A DNA stretch of 64,000 nt from Salinibacillus aidingensis (GTDB lineage Bacteria > Bacillota > Bacilli > Bacillales > Alkalibacillaceae): contig NZ_BAAADO010000004.1 in assembly GCF_039522525.1 (NCBI RefSeq), positions 310,001-374,000 on the forward strand. The letters run 5' to 3'. Below the pieces are notes generated by a model. The model was not told the origin of the DNA, did not search any database, and was given only the letters and a program-made list of their open reading frames with translations. Both the position numbers and the translations under genes were made by a program. Positions 51,421-59,552 of the stretch are shown here, piece by piece. The number at the start of each line of letters is the position of its first letter. Position 1 is the first letter of the stretch.

Positions 51421-52215
51421 ATGGGAGAGAGACAGGAATGGTACCTGGAGTATGAAATTCAAACCAACAGGCCTGGACTGTTAGGCGATATTTCTTCTTT
51501 GTTAGGGATGCTGTCGATTAATATCGTCACGATTAATGGAGTGGAAAATTCCCGCAGAGGGATGTTGCTCTTAAGTAAACACGAAGAACAGATACAACGA
51601 TTGAAATCGATATTAGATACAATGGATACGATACGCGTCACCAAGCTGAGACTGCCTAAATTACGAGATCGACTTGCGGTTAGGCATGGAAGATACATAC
51701 ATAGTGATGTGGATGATAAAAAGACCTTCCGCTTTGTCCGTGATGAATTGGGACTTCTTGTGGATTTTATGGCTGAATTATATAAAAAGGAAGGACACAA
51801 ACTAATTGGGTTAAGAGGTATGCCCAGGGTTGGGAAAACGGAATCAGTCGTGGCAGCCAGTGTATGTGCAAATAAGAAATGGTTATTTGTATCCAGTACG
51901 TTATTAAAGCAAACGGTCAGAAGTAAGCTGATCAGAGACGAATATGATGAGAATAATCTTTTCATTATAGATGGGATTGTATCCACCAGACGAGCAAGTG
52001 AAAGACATTGGCAACTAATTCGTGAAATTATGCATATGCCAGCTACAAAAGTTGTCGAACATCCGGATATTCTTGTGCAGCACACAGAATATACCTTAGA
52101 TGATTTTGATTATATTATAGAATTACGAACAGACGAAGAGGAAGAAATCACGTATGAAAATCTTGAACGTCCAGCATTTTCTCAAGATGATGGTTTCTCA
52201 ATGTTTGACTTTTAA
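51421..52215 (+). CDS. ymfK: YmfK, DUF3388 protein with ACT-like and P-loop-like regions
   Basis: The 264-residue protein starts with an ACT-like domain (EIQTNRPGLLGDISSLLGML, about 10-75). A possible nucleotide-binding loop, GMPRVGKTES, follows at about 133-142, with FIIDG as a plausible Walker B. The C-terminus is acidic. It belongs to the DUF3388/YmfK family located before rodZ in Bacillaceae. AAGGGG lies about ten bases before the ATG. ATP binding and any amino-acid sensing are inference from motif shape. Function is unknown. Confidence 0.88.
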   Translation: MGERQEWYLEYEIQTNRPGLLGDISSLLGMLSINIVTINGVENSRRGMLLLSKHEEQIQRLKSILDTMDTIRVTKLRLPKLRDRLAVRHGRYIHSDVDDKKTFRFVRDELGLLVDFMAELYKKEGHKLIGLRGMPRVGKTESVVAASVCANKKWLFVSSTLLKQTVRSKLIRDEYDENNLFIIDGIVSTRRASERHWQLIREIMHMPATKVVEHPDILVQHTEYTLDDFDYIIELRTDEEEEITYENLERPAFSQDDGFSMFDF

Positions 52216-52234
52216 GGATGGATGGTGTTAAAGA

Positions 52235-53179
52235 ATGGAATTAGGACAAAGATTAAAAGAAGCAAGAGAAGAAAAAGGCCTTTCTCTATCTGATATTCAG
52301 GAAATGACGAAGATTCAAAGGCGCTATTTAAATGCCATAGAGGAAGGTCAATTCAACATCCTGCCAGGCAGTTTTTATACAAGAGCATTTATTCGTGAAT
52401 ATGCGAACACCGTTGGATTAAATGCAGATCAGCTCTTTGAAGAGTATGAAAATGAACTTCCATCCCCTGAACAGGAAGAATATGAACGTATCAGTCGTGT
52501 TCAGAAGCATAGTAAACAGCCATCTTCTGAGAAACATTCCGCACTGTTTTCTGTTATCCCGAAAATATTAACCGTTCTCTTAATTGTCGCTATTATTGTT
52601 TTTGCCTATTTCTTTTATCAGCAAACGATTGATCCCGAAGAATCTCCGGAACAGGACAATCCGGATGAGGTGGAAATTACGCGTGGGGACCAATCTCAGC
52701 AGGAAAATAAGAATGATGACAATGGCTCGGACCAGAAAGAGACAGAAAAAAAGGAAAATGGTGATCAAAATAGCGAAGAAAATGAAAATAGCGGGTCAAG
52801 CGAGTCAAATAGTGACACGGGCGATGCAGAAAAACCTCAAACAGAAGTAAATTTAACAAACCAATCCAAAAGCGGAGGTCTCTCAGCAGAATATGAAGTA
52901 AAACTCCCTGATGATAAGTTTAATGTAACCTTAACAACGTCTAAAAAAAGCTGGCTGACGATAAGAGATGCGAATGAACAAGTTATTTTTGATAAAATGT
53001 TAACATCAGATAACTCCCCTAAGGAATTTGATTTTTCGGACCAAAAGTCAGTAACGATGAGAATCGGACAAGCAGCAGCGGTTGATATAAAGGTAAATGA
53101 CACAAACCTTAAATATGCCTTTGACCCTAAAAAACCAAAAAATTATGTTCAAGATATTACTTTAAAAGTGGTACAATAA
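52235..53179 (+). CDS. rodZ: RodZ-like cell-shape protein (YmfM)
   Basis: RodZ links MreB filaments to the elongation machinery. The 314-residue protein has a cytoplasmic Xre-type helix-turn-helix (LGQRLKEAREEKGLSLSDIQ, about 2-65), a linker, one transmembrane helix (about 106-126), a low-complexity acidic Asn/Glu/Ser-rich region (about 130-205) and an extracytoplasmic DUF4115 domain at the C-terminus. It lies between ymfK and pgsA as in B. subtilis ymfM. Confidence 0.94.
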   Translation: MELGQRLKEAREEKGLSLSDIQEMTKIQRRYLNAIEEGQFNILPGSFYTRAFIREYANTVGLNADQLFEEYENELPSPEQEEYERISRVQKHSKQPSSEKHSALFSVIPKILTVLLIVAIIVFAYFFYQQTIDPEESPEQDNPDEVEITRGDQSQQENKNDDNGSDQKETEKKENGDQNSEENENSGSSESNSDTGDAEKPQTEVNLTNQSKSGGLSAEYEVKLPDDKFNVTLTTSKKSWLTIRDANEQVIFDKMLTSDNSPKEFDFSDQKSVTMRIGQAAAVDIKVNDTNLKYAFDPKKPKNYVQDITLKVVQ

Positions 53180-53192
53180 AAAATATAAATGA

Positions 53193-53230
53193 ATAAAGTG
53201 GAGTCATCGAATACCGATGACTCTTTATTT
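53193..53230 (+). terminator. rodZ terminator
   Basis: GAGTCATCG (53201-53209) pairs perfectly with CGATGACTC (53215-53223). Flanking ATAAAG and TTTATT extend the stem, leaving TTTATTTCG downstream. It lies 20 bases before the pgsA ribosome binding site. Confidence 0.8.
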
Positions 53231-53251
53231 CGTTAGCAGGAGGCGTTAAAA

Positions 53252-53830
53252 TTGAATATTCCCAATCGAATTACTTTATCTCGTATAATGTTAATCCCAT
53301 TTTTTATTCTGTTACTAGCTATCTCTTTTGAATGGGGAGAAATAACCGTTGGTGAGCGTATTTTACCTGTGTCTCATTTAGCAGCAGCAATTCTTTTTAT
53401 TGTTGCTTCTACAACGGACTGGATTGATGGGTATTATGCCAGAAAACATAATCTGGTAACCAACTTAGGGAAATTTTTGGATCCATTAGCTGATAAATTG
53501 CTCGTTTCAGCGGCATTTATTCTTTTGGTTGAACAGGGGTTAGCACCGGCCTGGATTGTTATTATTATAATTAGCAGAGAATTTGCAATTACAGGTTTAA
53601 GGTTAGTCGCTGCCGGTGAAGGGATTGTTCTGGCAGCCAGTCAGATGGGAAAATTAAAAACATGGATTCAAATTATTGCTGTATCTGCATTATTACTGCA
53701 TAATTTTCCTTTTTCTTATCTGGGGCTTCCCTTTGACATCATTGCCTTATATGCCGCTATGATTATTACCGTTGTTTCAGGTGTTGAATACTTTATCAAA
53801 AATTGGCATGTGATGAGGGATTCCAAATGA
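53252..53830 (+). CDS. pgsA: CDP-diacylglycerol-glycerol-3-phosphate 3-phosphatidyltransferase
   Basis: PgsA makes phosphatidylglycerophosphate, the committed step to phosphatidylglycerol, using the CDP-diacylglycerol made by CdsA. The CDP-alcohol phosphotransferase signature is complete: Asp56 and Asp59 (DWIDGYYAR) and Asp77, Asp81 (FLDPLADK). The 192-residue protein is mostly membrane helices. The TTG start at 53252 follows AGGAGGCG. It overlaps cinA by four bases. Confidence 0.97.
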   Translation: MNIPNRITLSRIMLIPFFILLLAISFEWGEITVGERILPVSHLAAAILFIVASTTDWIDGYYARKHNLVTNLGKFLDPLADKLLVSAAFILLVEQGLAPAWIVIIIISREFAITGLRLVAAGEGIVLAASQMGKLKTWIQIIAVSALLLHNFPFSYLGLPFDIIALYAAMIITVVSGVEYFIKNWHVMRDSK

Positions 53831-55089
53831 AGAAGGACATAAATGCCGAAATTATATCCGTCGGGTCTGAGCTCCTGTTAGGGCAGATTGCCGACACGAA
53901 TGCGCAGTGGATTTCCCAGAATCTTGCACATATGGGCATCAACGTTTATTTTCACCATACCGTGGGTGACAATTATGACCGTCTTAAAAGCGTTATGGAG
54001 CTGGCAGACAGGCGTTCCGATCTGGTTATTGTTACAGGAGGACTGGGACCTACGGAAGATGATTTAACCAGAGAGGTTGGGGCAGATATCCTAAGTCAGC
54101 AGCTTGAGATTCATCCCCAGGTGCTGACAAAGGTTGAATCCTTCTTTGAACGCCGTGGGATATCTATGACTGAAAATAATCGCAAACAGGCTCTTGTCTT
54201 TAAAGATGGAAAGGTTTTTCCAAATGAAGAAGGGATGGCCCCAGGGATGTTTGTGGATCATATGCAAAAAGGCTGGATTTTCCTTCCTGGTGTCCCACGG
54301 GAAATGAAATCCATTTTTTCAAAAAGTATCATCCCATTTCTTAAGGAAAGGTATCCATTTAAAAATCAAATTGTGTCACGAGTGCTGAAATTTATTGGAA
54401 TCGGAGAATCTATTCTTGAAGAACGGGTTTCAGATTTGATAAGAACCCAAACCAATCCTACCATCGCCCCACTGGCTGGAGAAGGTGAGGTTACCTTACG
54501 TTTAACAGCAAAAGCTGAAACTGCTGAAGAAGCGTTATCCTCTATTTCCAATGTCCAGGAGCAATTAATGCAGCGGATTGGTGATTATTATTATGGCCGG
54601 AATGATGAAACGCTTGAGCAAAAGGTGCTGGAAATGCTTAAGTCACATTCGTACACACTTGCTTCTGCGGAAAGCCTGACAGGGGGAAGGTTCATTGACC
54701 AGTTAATATCTATACAGGGCGCTTCGGATGTTATTGCCGGGTCGATTGTGGGCTATCAGACTAAAATTAAAGAAAATGTGTTACATATTCCTGACTCCCT
54801 GATTAAAAAGCACGGCACAGTCAGTGAGCAATGTGCACGTGAGATGGCGGAACAGGTTCAGCGGAAAATGCAGTCAGCGGTCGGTATCAGTTTCACTGGT
54901 AATGCAGGACCGGATGCCAGTGAGGGAAAACCGGTCGGACTTGTATATATAGGTCTGAAAATAGGTGATCAGGATTCAGTTGTAAAAGCTTATCAATTAA
55001 ACGGAAGCAGAGAAAAAATCCGCCAGCATACAGTGAAAAAGGGATTGGAATGGTTATTCTATTCATTAAAAGAAATGCCTGAAAAATAA
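53827..55089 (+). CDS. cinA: CinA, competence-inducible nucleotide-processing protein
   Basis: CinA combines an N-terminal MoaB/MogA-like domain (EIISVGSELLLGQIADTN, then VTGGLGPTEDD), acting as an ADP-ribose pyrophosphatase in homologues, with a C-terminal NMN deamidase (PncC) domain beginning near 260 (SAESLTGG at about 279, GISFTGNAGPD). I start at ATG 53827, overlapping the pgsA stop, giving 420 residues; the upstream ATG at 53803 is within pgsA. cinA-recA order is conserved in many Gram-positive bacteria. Confidence 0.96.
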   Translation: MKKDINAEIISVGSELLLGQIADTNAQWISQNLAHMGINVYFHHTVGDNYDRLKSVMELADRRSDLVIVTGGLGPTEDDLTREVGADILSQQLEIHPQVLTKVESFFERRGISMTENNRKQALVFKDGKVFPNEEGMAPGMFVDHMQKGWIFLPGVPREMKSIFSKSIIPFLKERYPFKNQIVSRVLKFIGIGESILEERVSDLIRTQTNPTIAPLAGEGEVTLRLTAKAETAEEALSSISNVQEQLMQRIGDYYYGRNDETLEQKVLEMLKSHSYTLASAESLTGGRFIDQLISIQGASDVIAGSIVGYQTKIKENVLHIPDSLIKKHGTVSEQCAREMAEQVQRKMQSAVGISFTGNAGPDASEGKPVGLVYIGLKIGDQDSVVKAYQLNGSREKIRQHTVKKGLEWLFYSLKEMPEK

Positions 55090-55185
55090 TTTGAAATTCA
55101 TTTATTAGTGCGTCTATTTTAGCCGAATTTAAAAAATGGACAGGGAAAACCTCACTTTTTGGCCATTATTTTTCATGAAATTAAC

Positions 55186-55199
55186 AGAACATTTATTCG
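55186..55199 (+). promoter_or_regulatory. LexA (DinR) operator for recA
   Basis: AGAACATTTATTCG matches the Bacillus SOS box (CGAACATATGTTCG) at 11 of 14 positions, including both GAAC and TTCG half sites. It lies nine bases upstream of the recA -35 box, so LexA binding there would block polymerase. This fits the known SOS control of recA. Confidence 0.75.
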
Positions 55200-55207
55200 C
55201 ATTTCTG

Positions 55208-55236
55208 TTGGCAAATCCCTTAAAAAAGGTTATGAT
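55208..55236 (+). promoter_or_regulatory. recA sigma-A promoter
   Basis: TTGGCA (55208-55213) and TATGAT (55231-55236) are separated by 17 bases; the recA GTG lies about 35 bases beyond the predicted start. Confidence 0.75.
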
Positions 55237-55274
55237 AGACATAACGATGATAGATTGTTAAAGGAGGAAAAACT

Positions 55275-56324
55275 GTGAGCGAACGTAAGCAGGCGCTTGA
55301 TATGGCGTTAAAACAAATAGAAAAGCAATTTGGCAAAGGCTCCATTATGAAACTTGGGGAACAGGAAGGACAAAAAGTTTCAACGGTTTCAAGTGGATCA
55401 ATTACACTTGATGTTGCATTAGGTGTTGGCGGGTACCCACGAGGACGTGTGGTGGAAATTTATGGTCCTGAATCCTCTGGTAAAACAACGGTAGCTTTAC
55501 ATGCGATTGCAGAGGCACAGCGTAATGGAGGTCAGGCTGCGTTTATTGATGCAGAGCATGCACTGGATCCTGTCTATGCAAGAAAATTAGGGGTAAACAT
55601 TGAAGAATTACTATTATCACAGCCTGATACTGGTGAGCAGGCATTGGAAATCGCGGAAGCCCTTGTACGTAGTGGAGCTATTGACATGATTGTTGTTGAC
55701 TCTGTTGCAGCCCTTGTACCTAAAGCAGAAATCGAAGGGGAAATGGGTGACTCCCACGTTGGTTTACAGGCACGTTTAATGTCTCAGGCACTGCGTAAAT
55801 TATCTGGTGCCATCAATAAATCGAAAACAACGGCTATTTTTATTAATCAGATTCGTGAAAAAGTCGGTGTTATGTTTGGTAATCCGGAAACCACTCCAGG
55901 TGGACGTGCATTGAAATTCTATTCCTCTGTTCGTCTGGAAGTCCGCAGAGCCGAAACCTTAAAACAAGGAAATGAGATGGTTGGTAACAAAACCAAGATT
56001 AAGGTTGTTAAAAACAAGGTTGCCCCACCATTTAAAACAGCTGAGGTTGATATTATGTATGGAGAAGGTATCTCTAAGGAAGGCGAGATTCTTGATATTG
56101 GAGCCGATTTAGATATCATCCAGAAGAGTGGAGCCTGGTATTCTTATAATAATGAAAAAATGGGTCAGGGAAGAGAAAATGCGAAGAAATTCCTGAGTGA
56201 GAATGAAGATATAGCCGAAGAAGTAAAAAGTGCAATCAGAAAGCATCATAATCTTGATGAAGATGATGGAGACGAAGGTAAGGAAGTAAATAATGATGAG
56301 GCCCAGGAAATGTTAGATGTTTAA
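55275..56324 (+). CDS. recA: RecA recombinase
   Basis: RecA forms ATP-dependent filaments on single-stranded DNA for strand exchange and triggers LexA self-cleavage. The 349-residue protein has Walker A GPESSGKTT at 64-72, MIVVDSVAALVPKAE (Walker B) and the loop L2 region IREKVGVMFGNPETTPGG, with an acidic C-terminal tail. The start is GTG with AAAGGAGGAAAAACT upstream. An SOS box precedes the promoter and a strong terminator follows. Confidence 0.99.
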   Translation: MSERKQALDMALKQIEKQFGKGSIMKLGEQEGQKVSTVSSGSITLDVALGVGGYPRGRVVEIYGPESSGKTTVALHAIAEAQRNGGQAAFIDAEHALDPVYARKLGVNIEELLLSQPDTGEQALEIAEALVRSGAIDMIVVDSVAALVPKAEIEGEMGDSHVGLQARLMSQALRKLSGAINKSKTTAIFINQIREKVGVMFGNPETTPGGRALKFYSSVRLEVRRAETLKQGNEMVGNKTKIKVVKNKVAPPFKTAEVDIMYGEGISKEGEILDIGADLDIIQKSGAWYSYNNEKMGQGRENAKKFLSENEDIAEEVKSAIRKHHNLDEDDGDEGKEVNNDEAQEMLDV

Positions 56325-56332
56325 TAGGGATG

Positions 56333-56376
56333 AATTCAAAAGGCTGTCCGTTATAGGGACAGCCTTTTGAATTTTG
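56333..56376 (+). terminator. recA terminator
   Basis: AATTCAAAAGGCTGTCC (56333-56349) pairs perfectly over 17 bases with GGACAGCCTTTTGAATT (56357-56373), followed by TTG. This is one of the longest perfect stems in the window. Confidence 0.9.
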
Positions 56377-56395
56377 TATATTGGACAGGCAAACC

Positions 56396-56424
56396 TTGAC
56401 AATAAAATTTGGCAAGCTTAAAAT
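56396..56424 (+). promoter_or_regulatory. rny sigma-A promoter
   Basis: TTGACA (56396-56401, perfect consensus) and TAAAAT (56419-56424) are spaced by 17 bases. The predicted leader before rny is about 115 nt. Confidence 0.75.
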
Positions 56425-56544
56425 TAATATGTATAATTTTATTTTTATATTTCAACAAATTTTTGAAGTGCTGACTTAAATTTGAATCTTTGTACATGCC
56501 GACTTGAAATAGTACGAGCATTACAGCAAGAGGAGGTGAACGAA

Positions 56545-58110
56545 ATGGAACCAGTTGTCACCATAATCATCTCCGCTTTGCTAGCCTTAATTGTCGGTAT
56601 TGTTGTTGGCTATTTAATTCGCAAGTCTATTTCAGAGGCGAAAATTTCGAGTGCTGAGGACTTGGCAAAACAAATTGTCGAAGAAGGTCGGAGGAATGCT
56701 GAATCCGCAAAACGTGAGGCGCTTTTAGAAGCGAAGGATGAAAATCACCGATTGCGTCAGGAAACAGAAAACGAACTTCGTGAACGGCAAATGGAAGTAA
56801 AAACCCAGGAAAATCGTTTATTGCAACGAGAAGAAAACCTGGATCGAAAATCTGAATCTCTGGATAAGCGCGAGCTCATGTTAGAACGTAAAGAAGAATC
56901 ACTTGCTGAAAAACAACAACAAATTGAAGAAATGGAAAGCAAAGTGGAAGAGTTGATGAATGAACAGCAAGCTGAGCTTGAACGCGTTTCTGGATACACA
57001 ACTGATCAGGCTAAACAGGTTATTTTAGAACGTGTGGAGAAGGAAATTAAACACGAAACGGCTATTATGATAAAGGATGCTGAAAATCGTGCAAAAGAAG
57101 AGGCGGATAAGAAAGCCAAGAAGGTATTATCCCTAGCTATGCAACGATGTGCAGCAGATCATGTCGCCGAAACAACGGTTTCAGTCGTGAATTTGCCAAA
57201 CGATGAAATGAAAGGCCGTATCATCGGAAGAGAAGGTCGTAATATTCGGGCATTGGAAACCCTGACAGGTATTGATTTGATTATTGATGATACACCTGAA
57301 GCTGTTATACTGTCAGGATTTGATCCAATAAGAAGAGAAACAGCACGCCTGGCACTTGAAAAATTAGTGCAGGATGGACGTATTCATCCGGCTCGAATTG
57401 AAGAAATGGTCGAAAAATCTCGTCGTGAAATTGACGAATATATTCGTGAGGTTGGTGAAGAGACTACATTTGAAATTGGTGTACATGGGCTACATCCAGA
57501 CTTAGTCAAAATCTTAGGTCGACTAAAATATCGTACAAGCTATGGTCAAAATGTGTTGAAACATTCAATGGAAGTCGCGTATTTAGCTGGCTTGTTAGCA
57601 GCAGAATTAGGAGAAGACGAACGATTGGCACGGCGTGCAGGCTTATTGCATGATGTTGGTAAAGCAATAGACCATGAGGTGGAAGGCAGCCACGTAGAAA
57701 TTGGAAAAGAGCTTGCTCAAAAATATAAAGAGCATGAAGTGGTCATTAATTCCATTGCCTCTCACCACGGTGATGAAGAACCTACATCGATTATATCCAT
57801 ACTTGTAGCCGCTGCTGACGCACTTTCTGCTGCACGTCCAGGTGCACGTAGTGAGACGTTGGAAAATTACATTAAACGTCTGGAGAAATTAGAGGAAATT
57901 TCTGATTCGTATGAAGGAGTCGAGAAATCCTACGCTATTCAGGCTGGACGGGAAATTCGAATTATGGTTCGTCCTGATTCAATTGGAGATGACGAATCCT
58001 TAATTCTGGCAAGAGATATCAAGAAGAAAATTGAAGATGAATTAGATTATCCTGGTCATATTAAAGTTACCGTGATCCGGGAGACAAGGGCAGTAGAATA
58101 TGCCAAATAA
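56545..58110 (+). CDS. rny: RNase Y, membrane-anchored endoribonuclease
   Basis: RNase Y starts mRNA decay in Bacillota and is the membrane anchor of the RNA degradosome-like network. From ATG 56545 (behind AGGAGGTGAACGA) the 521 residues comprise an N-terminal transmembrane helix (about 4-24), a long coiled coil (about 30-200), a KH domain (GRIIGREGRNIRALE) and an HD nuclease domain with the catalytic His369-Asp370 in LLHDVGKA. An upstream extension to 56482 has no ribosome binding site. Confidence 0.98.
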   Translation: MEPVVTIIISALLALIVGIVVGYLIRKSISEAKISSAEDLAKQIVEEGRRNAESAKREALLEAKDENHRLRQETENELRERQMEVKTQENRLLQREENLDRKSESLDKRELMLERKEESLAEKQQQIEEMESKVEELMNEQQAELERVSGYTTDQAKQVILERVEKEIKHETAIMIKDAENRAKEEADKKAKKVLSLAMQRCAADHVAETTVSVVNLPNDEMKGRIIGREGRNIRALETLTGIDLIIDDTPEAVILSGFDPIRRETARLALEKLVQDGRIHPARIEEMVEKSRREIDEYIREVGEETTFEIGVHGLHPDLVKILGRLKYRTSYGQNVLKHSMEVAYLAGLLAAELGEDERLARRAGLLHDVGKAIDHEVEGSHVEIGKELAQKYKEHEVVINSIASHHGDEEPTSIISILVAAADALSAARPGARSETLENYIKRLEKLEEISDSYEGVEKSYAIQAGREIRIMVRPDSIGDDESLILARDIKKKIEDELDYPGHIKVTVIRETRAVEYAK

Positions 58111-58140
58111 GCGATCCTTTTCAGGGTCGCTTTTGTTTTG
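58109..58140 (+). terminator. rny terminator
   Basis: AAGCGATCC (58109-58117) pairs with GGGTCGCTT (58124-58132), with one G-U pair, followed by TTGTTTTG. The stem begins in the rny stop codon. Confidence 0.75.
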
Positions 58141-58143
58141 GTT

Positions 58144-58171
58144 TTGACAAAATATACCTGATATGTAAAAC
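58144..58171 (+). promoter_or_regulatory. Possible ymdB promoter
   Basis: TTGACA (58144-58149) is followed after 16 bases by TAAAAC (58166-58171). The -35 is perfect but the -10 is weak, so transcription of ymdB separately from rny is only likely. Confidence 0.4.
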
Positions 58172-58224
58172 TGAACTTGTATTTAAAGGACATAAAATTA
58201 TAGTTATAGAAAGAGGACGAACAC

Positions 58225-59022
58225 ATGAAGATATTATTCATCGGAGACGTGGTGGGGTCACCAGGAAGAGAGATGTTAAAGGAAAATCTTCCTCATCTTA
58301 AGAAGCAATATCATCCTGATGTCACCATTGTAAACGGAGAAAATGCAGCTCATGGAAAAGGGATCACCGAAAAAATTTATCGCCAGATGAAAGAATGGGG
58401 AGCAAATGTCATTACACTTGGCAACCATGCCTGGGATAAAAAGGACATCTTTGAGTTTATTGATGATGTGAATGACATGGTCCGACCAGCTAATTTTCCT
58501 CCTGATACACCAGGTAAAGGGATGACCTTTTACAAGGCTGGCAATAAAGAAATAGCTGTCATTAATGCGCAAGGCAGAACCTTCCTTCCTCCTATCGAGG
58601 ATCCTTTCCGTGTTGTAGATGAACTGGTAAAAGAAGCGAAGAAAAGAACTCCCTATATTTTCGTAGATTTTCATGCAGAAGCTACCAGCGAGAAACAGGC
58701 AATCGGATGGTTTTTAGATGGAAGAGTGGGGGGCGTTGCCGGTACACATACCCATGTGCAGACAGCGGACAACAGGATTTTACCTAAAGGCACTGCTTAT
58801 ATTACTGATGCCGGTATGACGGGCCCCTATAATGGAATTTTAGGTATGGATAAAGATAGCGTTCTAAGAAGGTTTCACACTGCACTGCCTGTCCGCTTTG
58901 AAGTGGCTGAAGACGGACCGACTCAATTAAGTGGTGTATTTATTGAGATGAATAAGGATAATGGAATGGCAAGACGAATCGAACGTATTCTTATAAACAA
59001 TGATCATCCGTTTTTTCACTAA
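58225..59022 (+). CDS. ymdB: YmdB, metallophosphodiesterase
   Basis: YmdB is a calcineurin-like phosphodiesterase (cyclic nucleotides in vitro) that affects biofilm, motility and RNase Y-linked mRNA levels in B. subtilis. The metal ligands are visible: Asp8 in GDVVGSPG, Glu39 and Asn40 in NGENAAHG, Asn67 and His68 in LGNHAWD, and a later GTHTHVQTAD. The 265-residue length is standard. AGAGGACGAAC precedes the ATG. Location after rny is conserved. Confidence 0.96.
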   Translation: MKILFIGDVVGSPGREMLKENLPHLKKQYHPDVTIVNGENAAHGKGITEKIYRQMKEWGANVITLGNHAWDKKDIFEFIDDVNDMVRPANFPPDTPGKGMTFYKAGNKEIAVINAQGRTFLPPIEDPFRVVDELVKEAKKRTPYIFVDFHAEATSEKQAIGWFLDGRVGGVAGTHTHVQTADNRILPKGTAYITDAGMTGPYNGILGMDKDSVLRRFHTALPVRFEVAEDGPTQLSGVFIEMNKDNGMARRIERILINNDHPFFH

Positions 59023-59044
59023 TTAGACTGTGTAAACGTTATAT

Positions 59045-59074
59045 AAGAGGAGGAACTCCGGCCTCCTCCTTTTA
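59045..59074 (+). terminator. ymdB terminator
   Basis: AGGAGG (59048-59053) pairs with CCTCCT (59062-59067). Adjacent AAG/CTT extends the stem with a bulge, followed by TTTTAT. Confidence 0.65.
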
Positions 59075-59144
59075 TAAAGGAATGGCAGCGCTAACAAAAA
59101 CAGGCCTCAAAATTTGAATTTTTCAGAAAAATCCTTCATAATAA

Positions 59145-59173
59145 AAAGGAATATCTAAAAAAATAGTGAATAT
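59145..59173 (+). promoter_or_regulatory. Sigma-H-type promoter of spoVS
   Basis: AAAGGAATA (59145-59153) and GTGAATAT (59166-59173) match the sigma-H consensus (RnAGGAWWW and RnnGAATWW) with 12 bases between. B. subtilis spoVS is known to be sigma-H controlled, which supports the call. Confidence 0.7.
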
Positions 59174-59216
59174 AGTAATTATGGAAGAATTATAGTAAAT
59201 AAAGGAGGAACTAGTA

Positions 59217-59477
59217 ATGGAAATATTAAAAGTTTCAGCAAAATCAAATCCTAACTCTGTAGCAGGTGCTCTTGCAAACGTTTTACGCGAACGTGGATCC
59301 GCGGAAATTCAGGCAATCGGTGCAGGTGCGTTAAACCAGGCAGTTAAAGCGGTAGCCATTGCAAGAGGTTTTGTTGCTCCTAGTGGTGTTGACTTGATTT
59401 GTATTCCAGCTTTCACAGACATTATGATTGATAATGAAGAGCGTACAGCTATCAAGTTGATTGTTGAACCTAGATAA
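59217..59477 (+). CDS. spoVS: Stage V sporulation protein S
   Basis: SpoVS is an 86-residue Alba-like small protein needed for later sporulation stages and for correct timing of septation in B. subtilis. The family sequence is nearly invariant and present here: EILKVSAKSNPNSVAGALA, then IQAIGAGALNQAVKAVAIARG. AAAGGAGGAACTAGTA precedes the ATG. It has its own promoter and terminator. Confidence 0.99.
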   Translation: MEILKVSAKSNPNSVAGALANVLRERGSAEIQAIGAGALNQAVKAVAIARGFVAPSGVDLICIPAFTDIMIDNEERTAIKLIVEPR

Positions 59478-59485
59478 ACGTAGTT

Positions 59486-59517
59486 AACCTGTTTGCGAAG
59501 CGGGCAAACAGGTTTTT
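59486..59517 (+). terminator. spoVS terminator
   Basis: AACCTGTTTGC (59486-59496) pairs perfectly with GCAAACAGGTT (59504-59514), followed by TTT. Confidence 0.9.
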
Positions 59518-59552
59518 ATTTTACGATAGAATTCATCATAGGAGGACTCAGC

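Noticed and set aside
51459..52085. 208-residue open frame on the - strand inside ymfK
   Set aside because: The composition is that of antisense shadow; ymfK has the supported start and family match.
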